DNA of 64,000 nucleotides from Streptomyces sindenensis (GCF_014649035.1 NZ_BMSG01000016.1:87601-151600), one strand, 5' to 3'; shown: positions 9,563 to 18,314, numbered from the stretch's first letter. Notes: generated by a model from the letters alone, not told the origin. Made by a program: numbers and translations.

Positions 9563-12139
9563 GTGCCTGGCACGAATCTGACCCGCGAAGAGGCACAGGA
9601 GCGGGCGCGCCTGCTGACCGTGGACGCGTACGAGATCGATCTCGACCTCTCCGGAGCGCAGGAGGGCGGCACCTACCGGTCCGTGACCACCGTGCGCTTC
9701 GACTCCGCGGAGGCCGGTGCGGAGACCTTCATCGACCTGGTCGCCCCGGCCGTCCACGAGGCCGTGCTCAACGGTGAGGCGCTGGACGTCGCCGCCGTGT
9801 TCCGTGACTCCCGGATCGCCCTGGCCGGGCTGCGCGAGGGCGCCAACGAGCTGAAGGTCGTCGCCGACTGCTCGTACACCAACACCGGCGAGGGCCTGCA
9901 CCGGTTCGTCGACCCGGTCGACGAGCAGGCCTACCTGTACACGCAGTTCGAGGTCCCCGACGCCCGCCGGGTGTTCGCCTCGTTCGAGCAGCCGGACCTG
10001 AAGGCGACCTTCCAGTTCACCGTGAAGGCCCCCTCCGGCTGGACGGTCATCTCGAACTCGCCGACGCCGGAGCCGAAGGACGACGTCTGGACGTTCGAGC
10101 CGACGCCCCGCATCTCCACGTACATCACGGCCCTCATCGCCGGCCCGTACCACTCGGTGCACAGCACGTACGAGAAGGACGGCCAGACCGTCCCGCTCGG
10201 CATCTACTGCCGCCCCTCGCTGGCGGAGTACCTGGACGCGGACGACATCTTCGCCGTGACCCGGCAGGGCTTCGAGTGGTTCCAGGAGAAGTTCGACTAC
10301 GCCTACCCGTTCGCCAAGTACGACCAGCTCTTCGTCCCGGAGTTCAACGCGGGCGCGATGGAGAACGCGGGCGCGGTCACCATCCGCGACCAGTACGTCT
10401 TCCGCTCCAAGGTGACGGACGCGGCGTACGAGGTCCGCGCCGAGACGATCCTGCACGAGCTGGCCCACATGTGGTTCGGCGACCTCGTGACGATGGAGTG
10501 GTGGAACGACCTCTGGCTGAACGAGTCGTTCGCCACCTACACCTCGATCGCCTGCCAGGCGGACGCGGCCGGCTCGAAGTGGCCGCACTCCTGGACCACG
10601 TTCGCCAACTCCATGAAGACCTGGGCGTACCGGCAGGACCAGCTGCCCTCCACGCACCCGATCATGGCGGACATCAGCGACCTGGACGACGTCCTCGTCA
10701 ACTTCGACGGGATCACGTACGCCAAGGGCGCCTCGGTGCTCAAGCAGCTCGTGGCGTACGTCGGCAAGGACGCGTTCTTCGAGGGTGTGCAGGCGTACTT
10801 CAAGGCGCACGCCTTCGGCAACACCCGCCTCTCCGACCTGCTGGGCGCGCTGGAGGAGACCTCCGGACGCGATCTGAAGACCTGGTCGAAGGCGTGGCTG
10901 GAGACGGCCGGGATCAACATCCTGCGCCCGGAGATCGAGACCGACGAGAACGGCGTCGTCACCTCCTTCACCGTGCTCCAGGAGGCCCCGGCGCTGCCCG
11001 CCGGCGCCAAGGGCGAGCCGACGCTGCGCCCGCACCGGATCGCCATCGGCGCGTACGATCTCGACGCCGACGGCAAGCTCGTGCGCACCGACCGGATCGA
11101 GCTGGACGTCGACGGCGAGCGCACCGACGTGCCCGCCCTGGTGGGCAGGGCCCGCCCGGCGGTCGTCCTGCTCAACGACGACGACCTGTCGTACGCGAAG
11201 GTCCGCCTGGACGCCGAGTCGCTGCGGGTCGTCACCGAGCACCTGGGCGACTTCGCCGAGTCGCTGCCCCGCGCCCTGAGCTGGGCCTCGGCGTGGGACA
11301 TGACGCGCGACGGCGAGCTGGCGACCCGCGACTACCTCTCGCTGGTGCTCTCGGGCATCGGCAAGGAGTCGGACATCGGCGTCGTCCAGTCGCTGCACCG
11401 CCAGGTGAAGCTGGCGCTCGACCTGTACGCGGCCCCGGAGACCCGTCAGGCCGCGCTCAACCAGTGGACGGAAGCGACGCTGGCGCACCTGCAGGCGGCC
11501 GAGCCGGGCAGCGACCACCAGCTGGCGTGGGCCCGCGCCTTCGCGGCCACGGCCCGCAACCCGCAGCAACTGGACCTGCTCCAGTCGCTGCTGGACGGCA
11601 CCGAGTCGATCGAGGGCCTGGCCGTCGACACCGAGCTGCGGTGGGCGTTCGTGCAGCGGCTGGCCGCGGCCGGGCTGCTGGACGAGGAGGAGATCGCCGC
11701 CGAGTACGAGCGCGACAAGACCGCCGCGGGTGAGCGTCACGCGGCGTCCGCGCGGGCGGCCCAGCCGTCCGAGGAGGCCAAGGCCCAGGCGTGGGCCGCG
11801 GTCGTGGAATCCGGCGAGCTGCCCAACTCCCTCCAGGAGGCGGTCATCAGCGGCTTCGTCCAGCCGGACCAGCGTGAGCTGCTGGCCCCGTACACGGAGA
11901 AGTACTTCGCCTCGGTGAAGGAGGTCTCGGACTCGCGCAGCCACGAGATGGCCCAGCAGATCATCGTGGGCCTCTACCCGGCCCTCCAGGTCTCCAAGGA
12001 GACCCTGGACGCCACCGACGCCTGGCTGGACTCGGCCGAGCCGAGCGCGGCCCTGCGCCGGCTGATGTCGGAGTCGCGGTCCGGTGTGGAGCGCGCCCTG
12101 AAGGCCCAGGCGGCGGACGCGGCGGCGGCCACGGCCTGA
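9563..12139 (+). CDS. pepN: Aminopeptidase N (M1 metallopeptidase), copy 2
   Basis: This 858-residue protein is a paralogue of the gene at 2-2593. It carries GAMEN (264-268), HELAH (298-302), the third zinc ligand Glu321 and Tyr386, so all catalytic residues of the M1 family are intact. GTG at 9563 is preceded by AGGAG with eight bases of spacing. The two copies are collinear over their whole length but differ at many positions (for example GAMENAGAVT here against GAMENPGMVT in copy 1), so this is an old duplication. The active-site Glu is followed by SFATY here and SFADF in copy 1, which may affect substrate choice. The role is turnover of peptides in the cytoplasm. Confidence 0.95.
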   Translation: MPGTNLTREEAQERARLLTVDAYEIDLDLSGAQEGGTYRSVTTVRFDSAEAGAETFIDLVAPAVHEAVLNGEALDVAAVFRDSRIALAGLREGANELKVVADCSYTNTGEGLHRFVDPVDEQAYLYTQFEVPDARRVFASFEQPDLKATFQFTVKAPSGWTVISNSPTPEPKDDVWTFEPTPRISTYITALIAGPYHSVHSTYEKDGQTVPLGIYCRPSLAEYLDADDIFAVTRQGFEWFQEKFDYAYPFAKYDQLFVPEFNAGAMENAGAVTIRDQYVFRSKVTDAAYEVRAETILHELAHMWFGDLVTMEWWNDLWLNESFATYTSIACQADAAGSKWPHSWTTFANSMKTWAYRQDQLPSTHPIMADISDLDDVLVNFDGITYAKGASVLKQLVAYVGKDAFFEGVQAYFKAHAFGNTRLSDLLGALEETSGRDLKTWSKAWLETAGINILRPEIETDENGVVTSFTVLQEAPALPAGAKGEPTLRPHRIAIGAYDLDADGKLVRTDRIELDVDGERTDVPALVGRARPAVVLLNDDDLSYAKVRLDAESLRVVTEHLGDFAESLPRALSWASAWDMTRDGELATRDYLSLVLSGIGKESDIGVVQSLHRQVKLALDLYAAPETRQAALNQWTEATLAHLQAAEPGSDHQLAWARAFAATARNPQQLDLLQSLLDGTESIEGLAVDTELRWAFVQRLAAAGLLDEEEIAAEYERDKTAAGERHAASARAAQPSEEAKAQAWAAVVESGELPNSLQEAVISGFVQPDQRELLAPYTEKYFASVKEVSDSRSHEMAQQIIVGLYPALQVSKETLDATDAWLDSAEPSAALRRLMSESRSGVERALKAQAADAAAATA

Positions 12140-12190
12140 CCCGTACACCCCCAGGGGCGTCTGCTTCGCCGCGGCGGATTCGTCGCGGCC

Positions 12191-12278
12191 AAGGGGGCGC
12201 CCCTTCGGCGTGCGGTCACGGGCGTCGGCCGGGGTGCGGGCCGCCCGGCTCGGGAGGGCGCCCCTTCGGCGTGCGGTC
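12191..12278. repeat. Hairpin and 23-bp direct repeat after pepN copy 2
   Basis: An exact 23-bp word occurs at 12195-12217 and again at 12256-12278. The first copy overlaps a small hairpin (AAGGGG 12191-12196 with CCCCTT 12200-12205) that could act as a weak terminator for pepN. The remainder of the gap to 12423 shows no gene. Confidence 0.7.
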
Positions 12279-12423
12279 GCGGGCCGGGCCGCCCGTGCGC
12301 TCGCGCGTTCGCCGTACGCCATGACGCTTTTGCCGTACGCCCGCGCGCGGGTGGGTCTCCCGTGGCCTACGGTCCGAAGGGTCGTCGCATGATGCTTCGG
12401 CCGCGGGCCACGGGAGGGTTCGG

Positions 12424-12969
12424 ATGCCCGGCTTCGCCGCCGTGCCGGTCGCGCTGGCCCTGTGCGCGGGTCTGCTGACAGGTCCCTCCCCCGCGCCTGC
12501 CACCGCCGCGTCTCCCGCCGCCGACTGCCGGGCCGGTCCGGCGGACTGCTACGACCTCTACACGTACGGCTACACCCTGGGGCTGCACCCGTTCACCGGG
12601 CCGGACGCCGTGCGGCGGCAGCTGACCCGCCACTTCTGGCTCTTCCCGGTCAGCGGCGGGTGTGCGGGGCGGATCCGGGCGGGGGCGCGCTGCGAGCTGC
12701 TGGGCGGCAACCCGGTCGAGGTCGAGCACATCGGGGACGACTTCTTCCAGATCAACACGTTGCCGGGCCACCAGCTGGGCCGGGGCATGCACATCCGCTT
12801 CGCGTTCTCGCGGACCCTCGGCTTCCACACCATGACGGTCCGGGCCTGGCAGGACCGGCCCACCGACTGCACGGGCGAGGCCTTCTGCAACGGGGTGAAC
12901 CGGGCGTTCGCCTGGGTGACCTGGCGGGTGCTGGCCAAGACGCTGCGCTTCACGGCGTACGCGGCCTGA
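12424..12969 (+). CDS. Small secreted six-cysteine protein of unknown function
   Basis: I do not recognise this 181-residue protein. It begins with a signal peptide (hydrophobic VPVALALCAGLLTG, cleavage likely after ATAA-SPA near residue 30). The mature part of about 150 residues contains six cysteines: two in the first ten residues, two near the middle (GGC and ARC) and two near the end (TDC and AFC). Three disulfides are therefore possible. The residues between are rich in His, Phe and Trp. The ATG is preceded by a purine-rich GGGAGGG. It lies alone between pepN and a convergent allantoicase gene. An extracellular location is well supported; the function is not. Confidence 0.7.
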   Translation: MPGFAAVPVALALCAGLLTGPSPAPATAASPAADCRAGPADCYDLYTYGYTLGLHPFTGPDAVRRQLTRHFWLFPVSGGCAGRIRAGARCELLGGNPVEVEHIGDDFFQINTLPGHQLGRGMHIRFAFSRTLGFHTMTVRAWQDRPTDCTGEAFCNGVNRAFAWVTWRVLAKTLRFTAYAA

Positions 12970-12980
12970 GCCGCCGGGCC

Positions 12981-13030
12981 GCCGGGTCCGTTGGGTCCGC
13001 CGGGTCCGTTGGGTCCGCCGGGTCCGTTGG
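12981..13030. repeat. 18-bp tandem repeat, about 2.8 copies
   Basis: Units GCCGGGTCCGTTGGGTCC lie at 12981-12998 and 12999-13016, with a partial copy at 13017-13030. The array lies 11 bp after the stop codon of the secreted-protein gene, in a convergent gap of 138 bp. Confidence 0.88.
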
Positions 13031-13107
13031 AAGCCGCCCGGCGGGCGGGCGCTGGTGCGCAACCGTCCGCCGGGCGGGGACCGGGGGCCGCCGGGAGGTT
13101 CTACGGG

Positions 13108-14262
13108 TTACGCGCCCGACTCCTCGTAGCGGCGGGTCAGCTCGGCCGCGCCGGACTCCGTGAGGGTGCCGTGCAGCCGCATCCGGGCCACGCCGCCGTC
13201 GGGGAAGGCGTCCAGGCGGACGTGGGTGACGACGGCCTGGGCGCGCAGCACGAAGCGGTGCGGGGTGTCGGGCTGGAGGCGGGTGCGCGGGAGGATCTCG
13301 AACCACTCGCCGGTGTCGCCGTTGCGGCCCTGGAGGGCGATCCAGCCGGCGGAGTTGCCCTTGAGGTAGGCGGTGTCGATCTCGATCGCGCGGACCGCGC
13401 CCTGGGCGGGGAGGCGGAAGCGCACCCAGTCGTTGGTGTCGCGGACCCTGCGGCGGCGGTTCTCCCAGCCGTCGTCCATCTTGCGGGAGGTGCCCGGCAG
13501 GATGATCTGGGTGGGCGAGGAGTAGAAGCGGTCGGACGCGTCCTCGCAGGTACCGCCGTTGAGGACCGAGATCAGGTCGACGGTGCCGAGCGCGGCGAGC
13601 CAGGCCGGGTCCGGGACGACCTCGCCGTGCACGCGGAGGCGGGCGATGCCGCCGTCGGGGTGCTGGCAGAGGCGGAGGTGGGTGTAGCGGCGGCCGCTCG
13701 TGATCTCGAAGGCGTTGGCGGCGTGGCCGCGTACGGGGGTGGGCGGGAGGATCTCCTCCCACTTCACGTCGTCGGCGAGCAGGTGCCCGGGGCCCGGGGC
13801 GCCCTCGACGGAGGCGGCCTGCACGGATACGCGCTGCGGGTAGTTGCCGCGGAAGTGAGCGGTGTCCACGACCAGGCCGCGGATGATCCCGGGGGCGCCG
13901 AGGCGGACGATCGCCCAGTCGTGGTCCTCGGGGGCGGGGAAGGGGTGGTCGGCGTCCGCGCCGCGGCGGCGGCGGGTCTCCCAGCCGTCCATGATCTTGC
14001 CCTTGTGCCCGAAGTGCTCGGGGTCGAAGACGGCGCGCTCGCGGATCAGCAGGTTCTCGCGTTCGGCGAAGAACTCGTCGTTGGCGGCGATCACGCCCGC
14101 GCCCAGGCGGCGGTCGGCGAGGTCGACCAGCTCGGTGAAGGCGAGGTCACCCGCCTCGCGGTAGTCGGCGTACGGGTCGCCGCCGCCGTAGGGCGCGGCG
14201 TCATTGGCATGGGGGTCGGTGTCGGGGTTCTGGAATGTCGTCTCGCTCGCGTCGAAGGTCAT
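13108..14262 (-). CDS. alc: Allantoicase
   Basis: Allantoicase (EC 3.5.3.4) hydrolyses allantoate to ureidoglycolate and urea in purine/allantoin use as a nitrogen source. The 384-residue protein shows the family's internal duplication: IMDGWETRRRR in the first half and MDDGWENRRRR in the second, each followed by a DW-rich strand and a VDTA/IDTA-GN segment (AHFRGNYPQ and AYLKGNSAG). ATG at 14262 (MTFDASETTF) is used; AGGAG lies only two bases before it, so the in-frame GTG at 14289 remains possible. A LysR-family gene lies 65 bp upstream on the same strand and may control it. No other allantoin-pathway gene is nearby. Confidence 0.93.
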   Translation of the reverse strand: MTFDASETTFQNPDTDPHANDAAPYGGGDPYADYREAGDLAFTELVDLADRRLGAGVIAANDEFFAERENLLIRERAVFDPEHFGHKGKIMDGWETRRRRGADADHPFPAPEDHDWAIVRLGAPGIIRGLVVDTAHFRGNYPQRVSVQAASVEGAPGPGHLLADDVKWEEILPPTPVRGHAANAFEITSGRRYTHLRLCQHPDGGIARLRVHGEVVPDPAWLAALGTVDLISVLNGGTCEDASDRFYSSPTQIILPGTSRKMDDGWENRRRRVRDTNDWVRFRLPAQGAVRAIEIDTAYLKGNSAGWIALQGRNGDTGEWFEILPRTRLQPDTPHRFVLRAQAVVTHVRLDAFPDGGVARMRLHGTLTESGAAELTRRYEESGA

Positions 14263-14300
14263 GTCTCCTACCTTCGCCGCAACGGACACATCAGGTCCAT

Positions 14301-14312
14301 CGAAAGTTTTCG
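14301..14312. promoter_or_regulatory. Palindrome upstream of allantoicase, candidate operator
   Basis: CGAAA and TTTCG face each other around a GT centre, in the 65-bp gap between the LysR gene and allantoicase. The position suits a regulator site for alc. Which protein binds it is unknown. Confidence 0.4.
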
Positions 14313-14327
14313 CAGATATCTTTCAGC

Positions 14328-15236
14328 TCAGCTGAACGATCGAGCGGTTTCGGTGAGCGCCGCGAGGACCCGCGCCACCGCCGGTCCGCTCTCCGCCCCG
14401 TGCCGGAGTGCCGCCACCACGTGGCGGCGCGGCCGGTCCGCCTCCAGCACCCGCATCACCACGCCCTCGCGGCGCTCCCTGGCGGCCATCCGGGGGACCA
14501 GCGCCACTCCCATGCCCGCCTCGACCAGGGCGAGGATCGCGGTCCAGCCGGCGGCGCTGTGGGCCTGCTCGGGGACGAAGCCCGCCGCCTCGCAGGCGGC
14601 GGTGGTGATCTCGGACCAGGGTCCGGAGCCGCCGAAGATCCAGCGGTCGGCGGCCAGGTCCGCGAGGCGCAGTCCGGGCGCGCCGGCCAGCGGGTGGCCG
14701 GCCGGGAGGGCGACGTCGAGCGGGTCGGCGAGCAGCGGGAAGAGGCTGAAGCGGGGATCGCGGGCGGTGGGCGCGTGGGCGGCCAGCGAGAGGGCGAGGT
14801 CCACCTCGCCCGCGGTGAGCAGCTCGTACGCCTGGGCGGCCTCGGCCTCCCGGACGCGTACGTCGGGCCCCGGGCGGTCCCCGGCGCGCAGCAGCCGGAC
14901 GGCGGGGACGACGAGGGCGGGCACGGCGGTGGAGAACGCGGCGACCCTGACCTCTCCGGCCTCGCCGCGCAGATAGCCGGTCAGTTCGGCCTCGGCCCGC
15001 TCCAGCTGGGCGAAGACCGCCTCGGCGTGGCGCAGGACGAGGTGGGCGGCGTCGGTGAGGCGAACGCGGCGGCCCTGGGCCTCCAGGAGGTCCACGCCGA
15101 GCTGCTTGGCCAGGTTCGTGAGCTGCTGGGAGACCGCGGAGGGGGTCATCAGGAGCGCCTCGGCGGTCGCCGTGACCGTGCCCCGGTCGCGCAGGGTGCG
15201 CAGGATGCGGAGCTTCTTGACGTCCCACTCGGTCAT
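14328..15236 (-). CDS. LysR-family transcriptional regulator
   Basis: This 302-residue protein has an N-terminal winged helix-turn-helix (residues about 1-62, with TVTATAEALLMTPSAVSQQL) and a type 2 periplasmic-binding-like effector domain. It is the normal length for LysR regulators. It lies directly upstream of allantoicase on the same strand, so it may be cotranscribed with it, or read on from it, and may respond to a purine or allantoin metabolite; the effector is inference only. The 3' end is very close to the alc promoter palindrome. Another plausible role is a general LysR activator unrelated to alc. Confidence 0.9.
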   Translation of the reverse strand: MTEWDVKKLRILRTLRDRGTVTATAEALLMTPSAVSQQLTNLAKQLGVDLLEAQGRRVRLTDAAHLVLRHAEAVFAQLERAEAELTGYLRGEAGEVRVAAFSTAVPALVVPAVRLLRAGDRPGPDVRVREAEAAQAYELLTAGEVDLALSLAAHAPTARDPRFSLFPLLADPLDVALPAGHPLAGAPGLRLADLAADRWIFGGSGPWSEITTAACEAAGFVPEQAHSAAGWTAILALVEAGMGVALVPRMAARERREGVVMRVLEADRPRRHVVAALRHGAESGPAVARVLAALTETARSFS

Positions 15237-15338
15237 GGGCGCAACCTACCGGCCCGGCGCGGGCGGAGCGGTACGGAACCGGGGCGGACCGTCCGCGGCC
15301 GCACGCGGCACGGGCGGGGCCGTCCGGGACCGCACGCA

Positions 15339-15378
15339 CGGGTGCGCCGCGCGGTGGTTCTCACCGGCGGCGCACCCG
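15339..15378 (-). terminator. Long hairpin terminator
   Basis: A perfect 11-bp outer stem (15339-15349 with 15368-15378) contains an inner CGGTG/CACCG stem. It lies downstream of the malQ / small membrane protein unit and upstream of the LysR gene, so it probably ends transcription of the malQ operon. Confidence 0.85.
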
Positions 15379-15435
15379 TCGAGCGTGCTGTACGTGTCGT
15401 ACGCGAGTCGAGCGTTCTGTACGTGTCGTACGTGA
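15378..15435. repeat. Tandem 29-bp duplication containing palindromes
   Basis: Two adjacent 29-bp units (15378-15406 and 15407-15435) differ at two positions. Each contains the inverted repeat GTACG-TGT-CGTAC. The array ends six bases from the stop codon of the small membrane protein gene. Confidence 0.88.
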
Positions 15436-15440
15436 GCGGG

Positions 15441-15671
15441 TCAGACCTGCTTCTTGGACTTGTCCAGGACCATCACCAGGGCCGTGATCACCACGAACAG
15501 GCCGATGGGCGCGACCACGTAGAGACCGATGGTCTCGATCGCGCTCAGGCGCGGAGCCGGGTCGTCACCGTCGTCGGGCGTGAGCGCGAGCGCCGGGGCC
15601 GACATGAGCAGCATCATCAGCGTCGTCCCGGCCGCAACGACGCCGGCGCGCATAGCGTTCTTCTTGTCCAC
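15441..15671 (-). CDS. Small membrane protein, 76 aa
   Basis: This short protein has a hydrophobic N-terminal stretch (AGVVAAGTTLMMLLMSAPALA) that looks like a signal peptide, a short acidic outer segment (TPDDGDD) and a transmembrane helix (IGLYVVAPIGLFVVITALVMV), ending in a basic DKSKKQV tail. The overall form is a type I single-span protein. GTG at 15671 (VDKKNAMRAG) is preferred, with ATG at 15653 as alternative. It starts 20 bp after the malQ stop on the same strand, so it is likely cotranscribed. The function is unknown. Confidence 0.7.
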   Translation of the reverse strand: MDKKNAMRAGVVAAGTTLMMLLMSAPALALTPDDGDDPAPRLSAIETIGLYVVAPIGLFVVITALVMVLDKSKKQV

Positions 15672-15691
15672 GGTGCAAACGTAGCGAACGC

Positions 15692-17911
15692 CTACGGGAG
15701 GCGCTCGCCCGGGGGTGCCGTACGGGGCTTTCGGGGCCCGAGGACCTCCATCAGCGCGTGCAGCCGGGGCGAGGCGGTGATCTCCTCCAGGGTGACCGGA
15801 TGGCCCTCGGGGTCGGCGATCGGGAGCCGCCAGTTGGGGTACTGGTCCCAGGTGCCGGGGAGATTCTGCGGGCGGCGGTCGCCCACGGTGTCGGGGAGCC
15901 AGACGCCGGTCATCCGGGCGGGGGTGCGGCGCAGGAAGCGGTGGACGGCCCGGACGGCGGCCTCCTCGTCGCCGTCGCCCTCGGGGAGCATCCGCAGCCG
16001 GGCCAGGAGGGCCAGCCACTCGGCGGTGTCGGTGGTGTCCTCGGTCAGCTCCTCCTCCAGGGAGCGGGTGAGCAGACCGAGGCGGTGGCGCAGCGTCACA
16101 TGATCGCCGGTCAGCCGGGCGGCGGTGGACGGCAGATCGTGGGTGGTGGCGGTGGCCAGGCAGTCTTGGCGCCACTCCTCCGGGGCGAGGGGCCGGCCGT
16201 CGCCCTCCCAGTCGCGCTCGAACCAGAGCACCGAGGTGCCGAGCACCCCGCGCCGGGCGAGCGCCTCGCGGACCCCGGGGGCGACGGTGCCGAGGTCCTC
16301 ACCGACGACGGCGGCCCCGGCCCGGTGGGCCTCCAGGACGAGGACGGCGAGCATGGCCTCGGCGTCGTACGCGACGTACGTGCCGTCGGTGGGCGGGCGG
16401 CCCTCGGGGACCCACCAGAGCCGGAAGAGCCCCATCACGTGGTCGATGCGCAGGGCTCCCGCGTGGGCCAGCAGTCCGCGCAGCAGGCCCCGGTAGGCGG
16501 CGTAACCGGTGGCGGCGAGGACGTCGGGGCGCCAGGGCGGCAGGCCCCAGTCCTGGCCGCGGGCGTTGAACGCGTCGGGGGGCGCGCCGACCGAGATGCC
16601 GTGGGCGAAGGCCTCCTGCTGGGACCAGGTGTCGGCGCCGGCCGGATGCACGCCGACGGCGAGGTCGTGGACGATGCCGACGCCCATCCCGGCGTCCTCG
16701 GCGGCCCGCTGGGCGGCGGCGAGCTGGCCGGCGGTCAGCCAGGCGAGGCGGCAGTGGAAGTCGACCCGGTCCAGCAGCTCGGAGCGGGCGCGGGAGGTGC
16801 CCGGGGAGCGGGGGTCGCGCAGGGCCTCGGGCCAGGTGTGCCAGTCGGGGCCGTGGACCTCGGCGAGGGCGCACCACAGGGCGTGGTCCTCCAGCGCCTG
16901 CCCCTGCTCGGCCAGGAAGTCGCAGTAGTCGGCGCGGCGGCCGGGGGTGAGGGGCACTCGGACGACCAGCTCCAGGGCCTGGCGCTTCAGCTCCCAGACG
17001 GCGTCCCGGTCGATCAGGGCGCCCTTGTTCAGCACGGCCTCGCTGAGCGCGGCGGCGTCCTGCCGGAGGTCGTCCAGGGTGGCCCGGTCGCGGACGTGGC
17101 CGTATTCGGGGATCGACTCGATGTGCAGGTGGACCGGGTCGGGGAAGCGGCGCGAGGAGGGGCGGTACGGGGAGGGGTCGGTGGGCTTCCCGGGAACGGC
17201 CGCGTGCAACGGGTTGACCTGCACGAACCCGGAGCCGACGCTGCGCCCGGCCCAGATGGCGAGGTCGGCCAAGTCCCCGAGGTCGCCCATGCCCCAGGAG
17301 CGGGCGGAGAGCAGGGAGTAGAGCTGCACCAGGAAGCCGTGGGTGCGCTCGGGCGGCTGCGGCACACGGGGCGGGGCGGCGACGAGGGTGGCGGTGGCCC
17401 GGCGGTTGTCCGGCGTACGGACGTGGATGCGGTGGACGCCGTGGGGCGGCGCAATCCACCAGGCGGGGGTGAGGCCCTCGGCGGCCGTCCCGCCCGACGC
17501 CGGAGCGGCCCCGCCCGGGGCGTCCGGGGCCGGAACGGCCCCCTCGCCGGCGGCCGGGGCCGGGGCCGCCGCCCGGGCCCGCATGCTCAGCGGGGCGGGC
17601 GGGCGGCCCGCAGGGCGTCCCGGGGGGTCGGACGGCTCCGGCTCGACCGTGACGGTCGAGCCGGGGGGCAGGCCGGCCAGAGCGGGCGGCAGGGGCTCGC
17701 CGGCCCAGACCACCACGGTCGGCGGCAGCAGGCGCGAGCGGGACTCCGCGGCGGCGAGGCACTTCCGTACGTCCGCCGGAGTGCCGGCGTCGACGCCCAG
17801 CGCGGCGAGCACGGCGATGACCGTGTCGTCGGGGACGGACACCGTGACATCCGGCGACGGGGAGTAGGAGGTGGCGACACCGTGCAGTGCGGCGAGCCGG
17901 GACAAGCCCAT
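15692..17911 (-). CDS. malQ: 4-alpha-glucanotransferase (amylomaltase, GH77)
   Basis: MalQ transfers alpha-1,4-glucan segments between maltodextrins in the cytoplasm, in glycogen/maltose metabolism. The 739-residue protein has the GH77 catalytic residues in their usual spacing: nucleophile Asp490 (RIDHVMG), acid/base Glu538 (VVGEDLG) and Asp592 (THDLPS). The N-terminal 150 residues are a variable, Pro/Ala-rich extension, longer than in short bacterial amylomaltases and usual in actinobacteria. ATG at 17911 directly follows the TGA of the upstream repeat-protein gene with no gap, and AGGAG sits inside the end of that gene. The two are therefore probably translationally coupled. A small membrane protein follows downstream. 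Confidence 0.95.
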   Translation of the reverse strand: MGLSRLAALHGVATSYSPSPDVTVSVPDDTVIAVLAALGVDAGTPADVRKCLAAAESRSRLLPPTVVVWAGEPLPPALAGLPPGSTVTVEPEPSDPPGRPAGRPPAPLSMRARAAAPAPAAGEGAVPAPDAPGGAAPASGGTAAEGLTPAWWIAPPHGVHRIHVRTPDNRRATATLVAAPPRVPQPPERTHGFLVQLYSLLSARSWGMGDLGDLADLAIWAGRSVGSGFVQVNPLHAAVPGKPTDPSPYRPSSRRFPDPVHLHIESIPEYGHVRDRATLDDLRQDAAALSEAVLNKGALIDRDAVWELKRQALELVVRVPLTPGRRADYCDFLAEQGQALEDHALWCALAEVHGPDWHTWPEALRDPRSPGTSRARSELLDRVDFHCRLAWLTAGQLAAAQRAAEDAGMGVGIVHDLAVGVHPAGADTWSQQEAFAHGISVGAPPDAFNARGQDWGLPPWRPDVLAATGYAAYRGLLRGLLAHAGALRIDHVMGLFRLWWVPEGRPPTDGTYVAYDAEAMLAVLVLEAHRAGAAVVGEDLGTVAPGVREALARRGVLGTSVLWFERDWEGDGRPLAPEEWRQDCLATATTHDLPSTAARLTGDHVTLRHRLGLLTRSLEEELTEDTTDTAEWLALLARLRMLPEGDGDEEAAVRAVHRFLRRTPARMTGVWLPDTVGDRRPQNLPGTWDQYPNWRLPIADPEGHPVTLEEITASPRLHALMEVLGPRKPRTAPPGERLP

Positions 17912-18223
17912 TCAGACTCCTGGGAACTCCATGCCCCCCGCGGTGCCGGGTGCGGTCGGCTCGCTGGTCAGTGGGGCGACGGCGGCGAGCGGCGGCTCGC
18001 TCGTGAGAGGTGTGGCATCGGCGAGCGGCGGCTCGCTGGTCAGCGGCGCGGAATCGGCGAACGAGGATTCACCGAGCAGCAGGGGGACTTCGGCGAGCGG
18101 CGGCCCGCTGATCAGGTGGGCGACGTCGGACAGGGGAAGTTCGCTGGTCAGGGGCCCGGACGCGGGCTGGGTGGGCACCTGTTTGGAGAGGGCGGAGAGC
18201 AGAAGCTGCGCAGCTGCGGGCAT
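17912..18223 (-). CDS. Repeat protein: six 12-residue units, upstream of malQ
   Basis: This 103-residue protein is unlike any family I know. After a 23-residue head (MPAAAQLLLSALSKQVPTQP...) residues 24-95 consist of exactly six 12-residue units with the ideal form PLTSEPPLADAx. The first three are diverged and the last three nearly identical. An eight-residue tail (GGMEFPGV) ends at a TGA that touches the malQ ATG. An excellent ribosome binding site, GGAGG five bases before ATG 18223, supports real translation. The repeats are rich in Pro, Leu, Ser and Glu and carry no Cys. There is no clear signal peptide. The DNA repeat spans 17939-18154 (36-bp period). It may serve as a leader that couples translation to malQ, or be a functional scaffold. 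Confidence 0.65.
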   Translation of the reverse strand: MPAAAQLLLSALSKQVPTQPASGPLTSELPLSDVAHLISGPPLAEVPLLLGESSFADSAPLTSEPPLADATPLTSEPPLAAVAPLTSEPTAPGTAGGMEFPGV

Positions 18224-18314
18224 GGTGGCCTCCTGGCCATGGGGAACAGGACACAGCAGACCTACCCAGGCCTCGCCCCGGCAGACGTGGACGTGATGTA
18301 GGCGTTATGACAAC

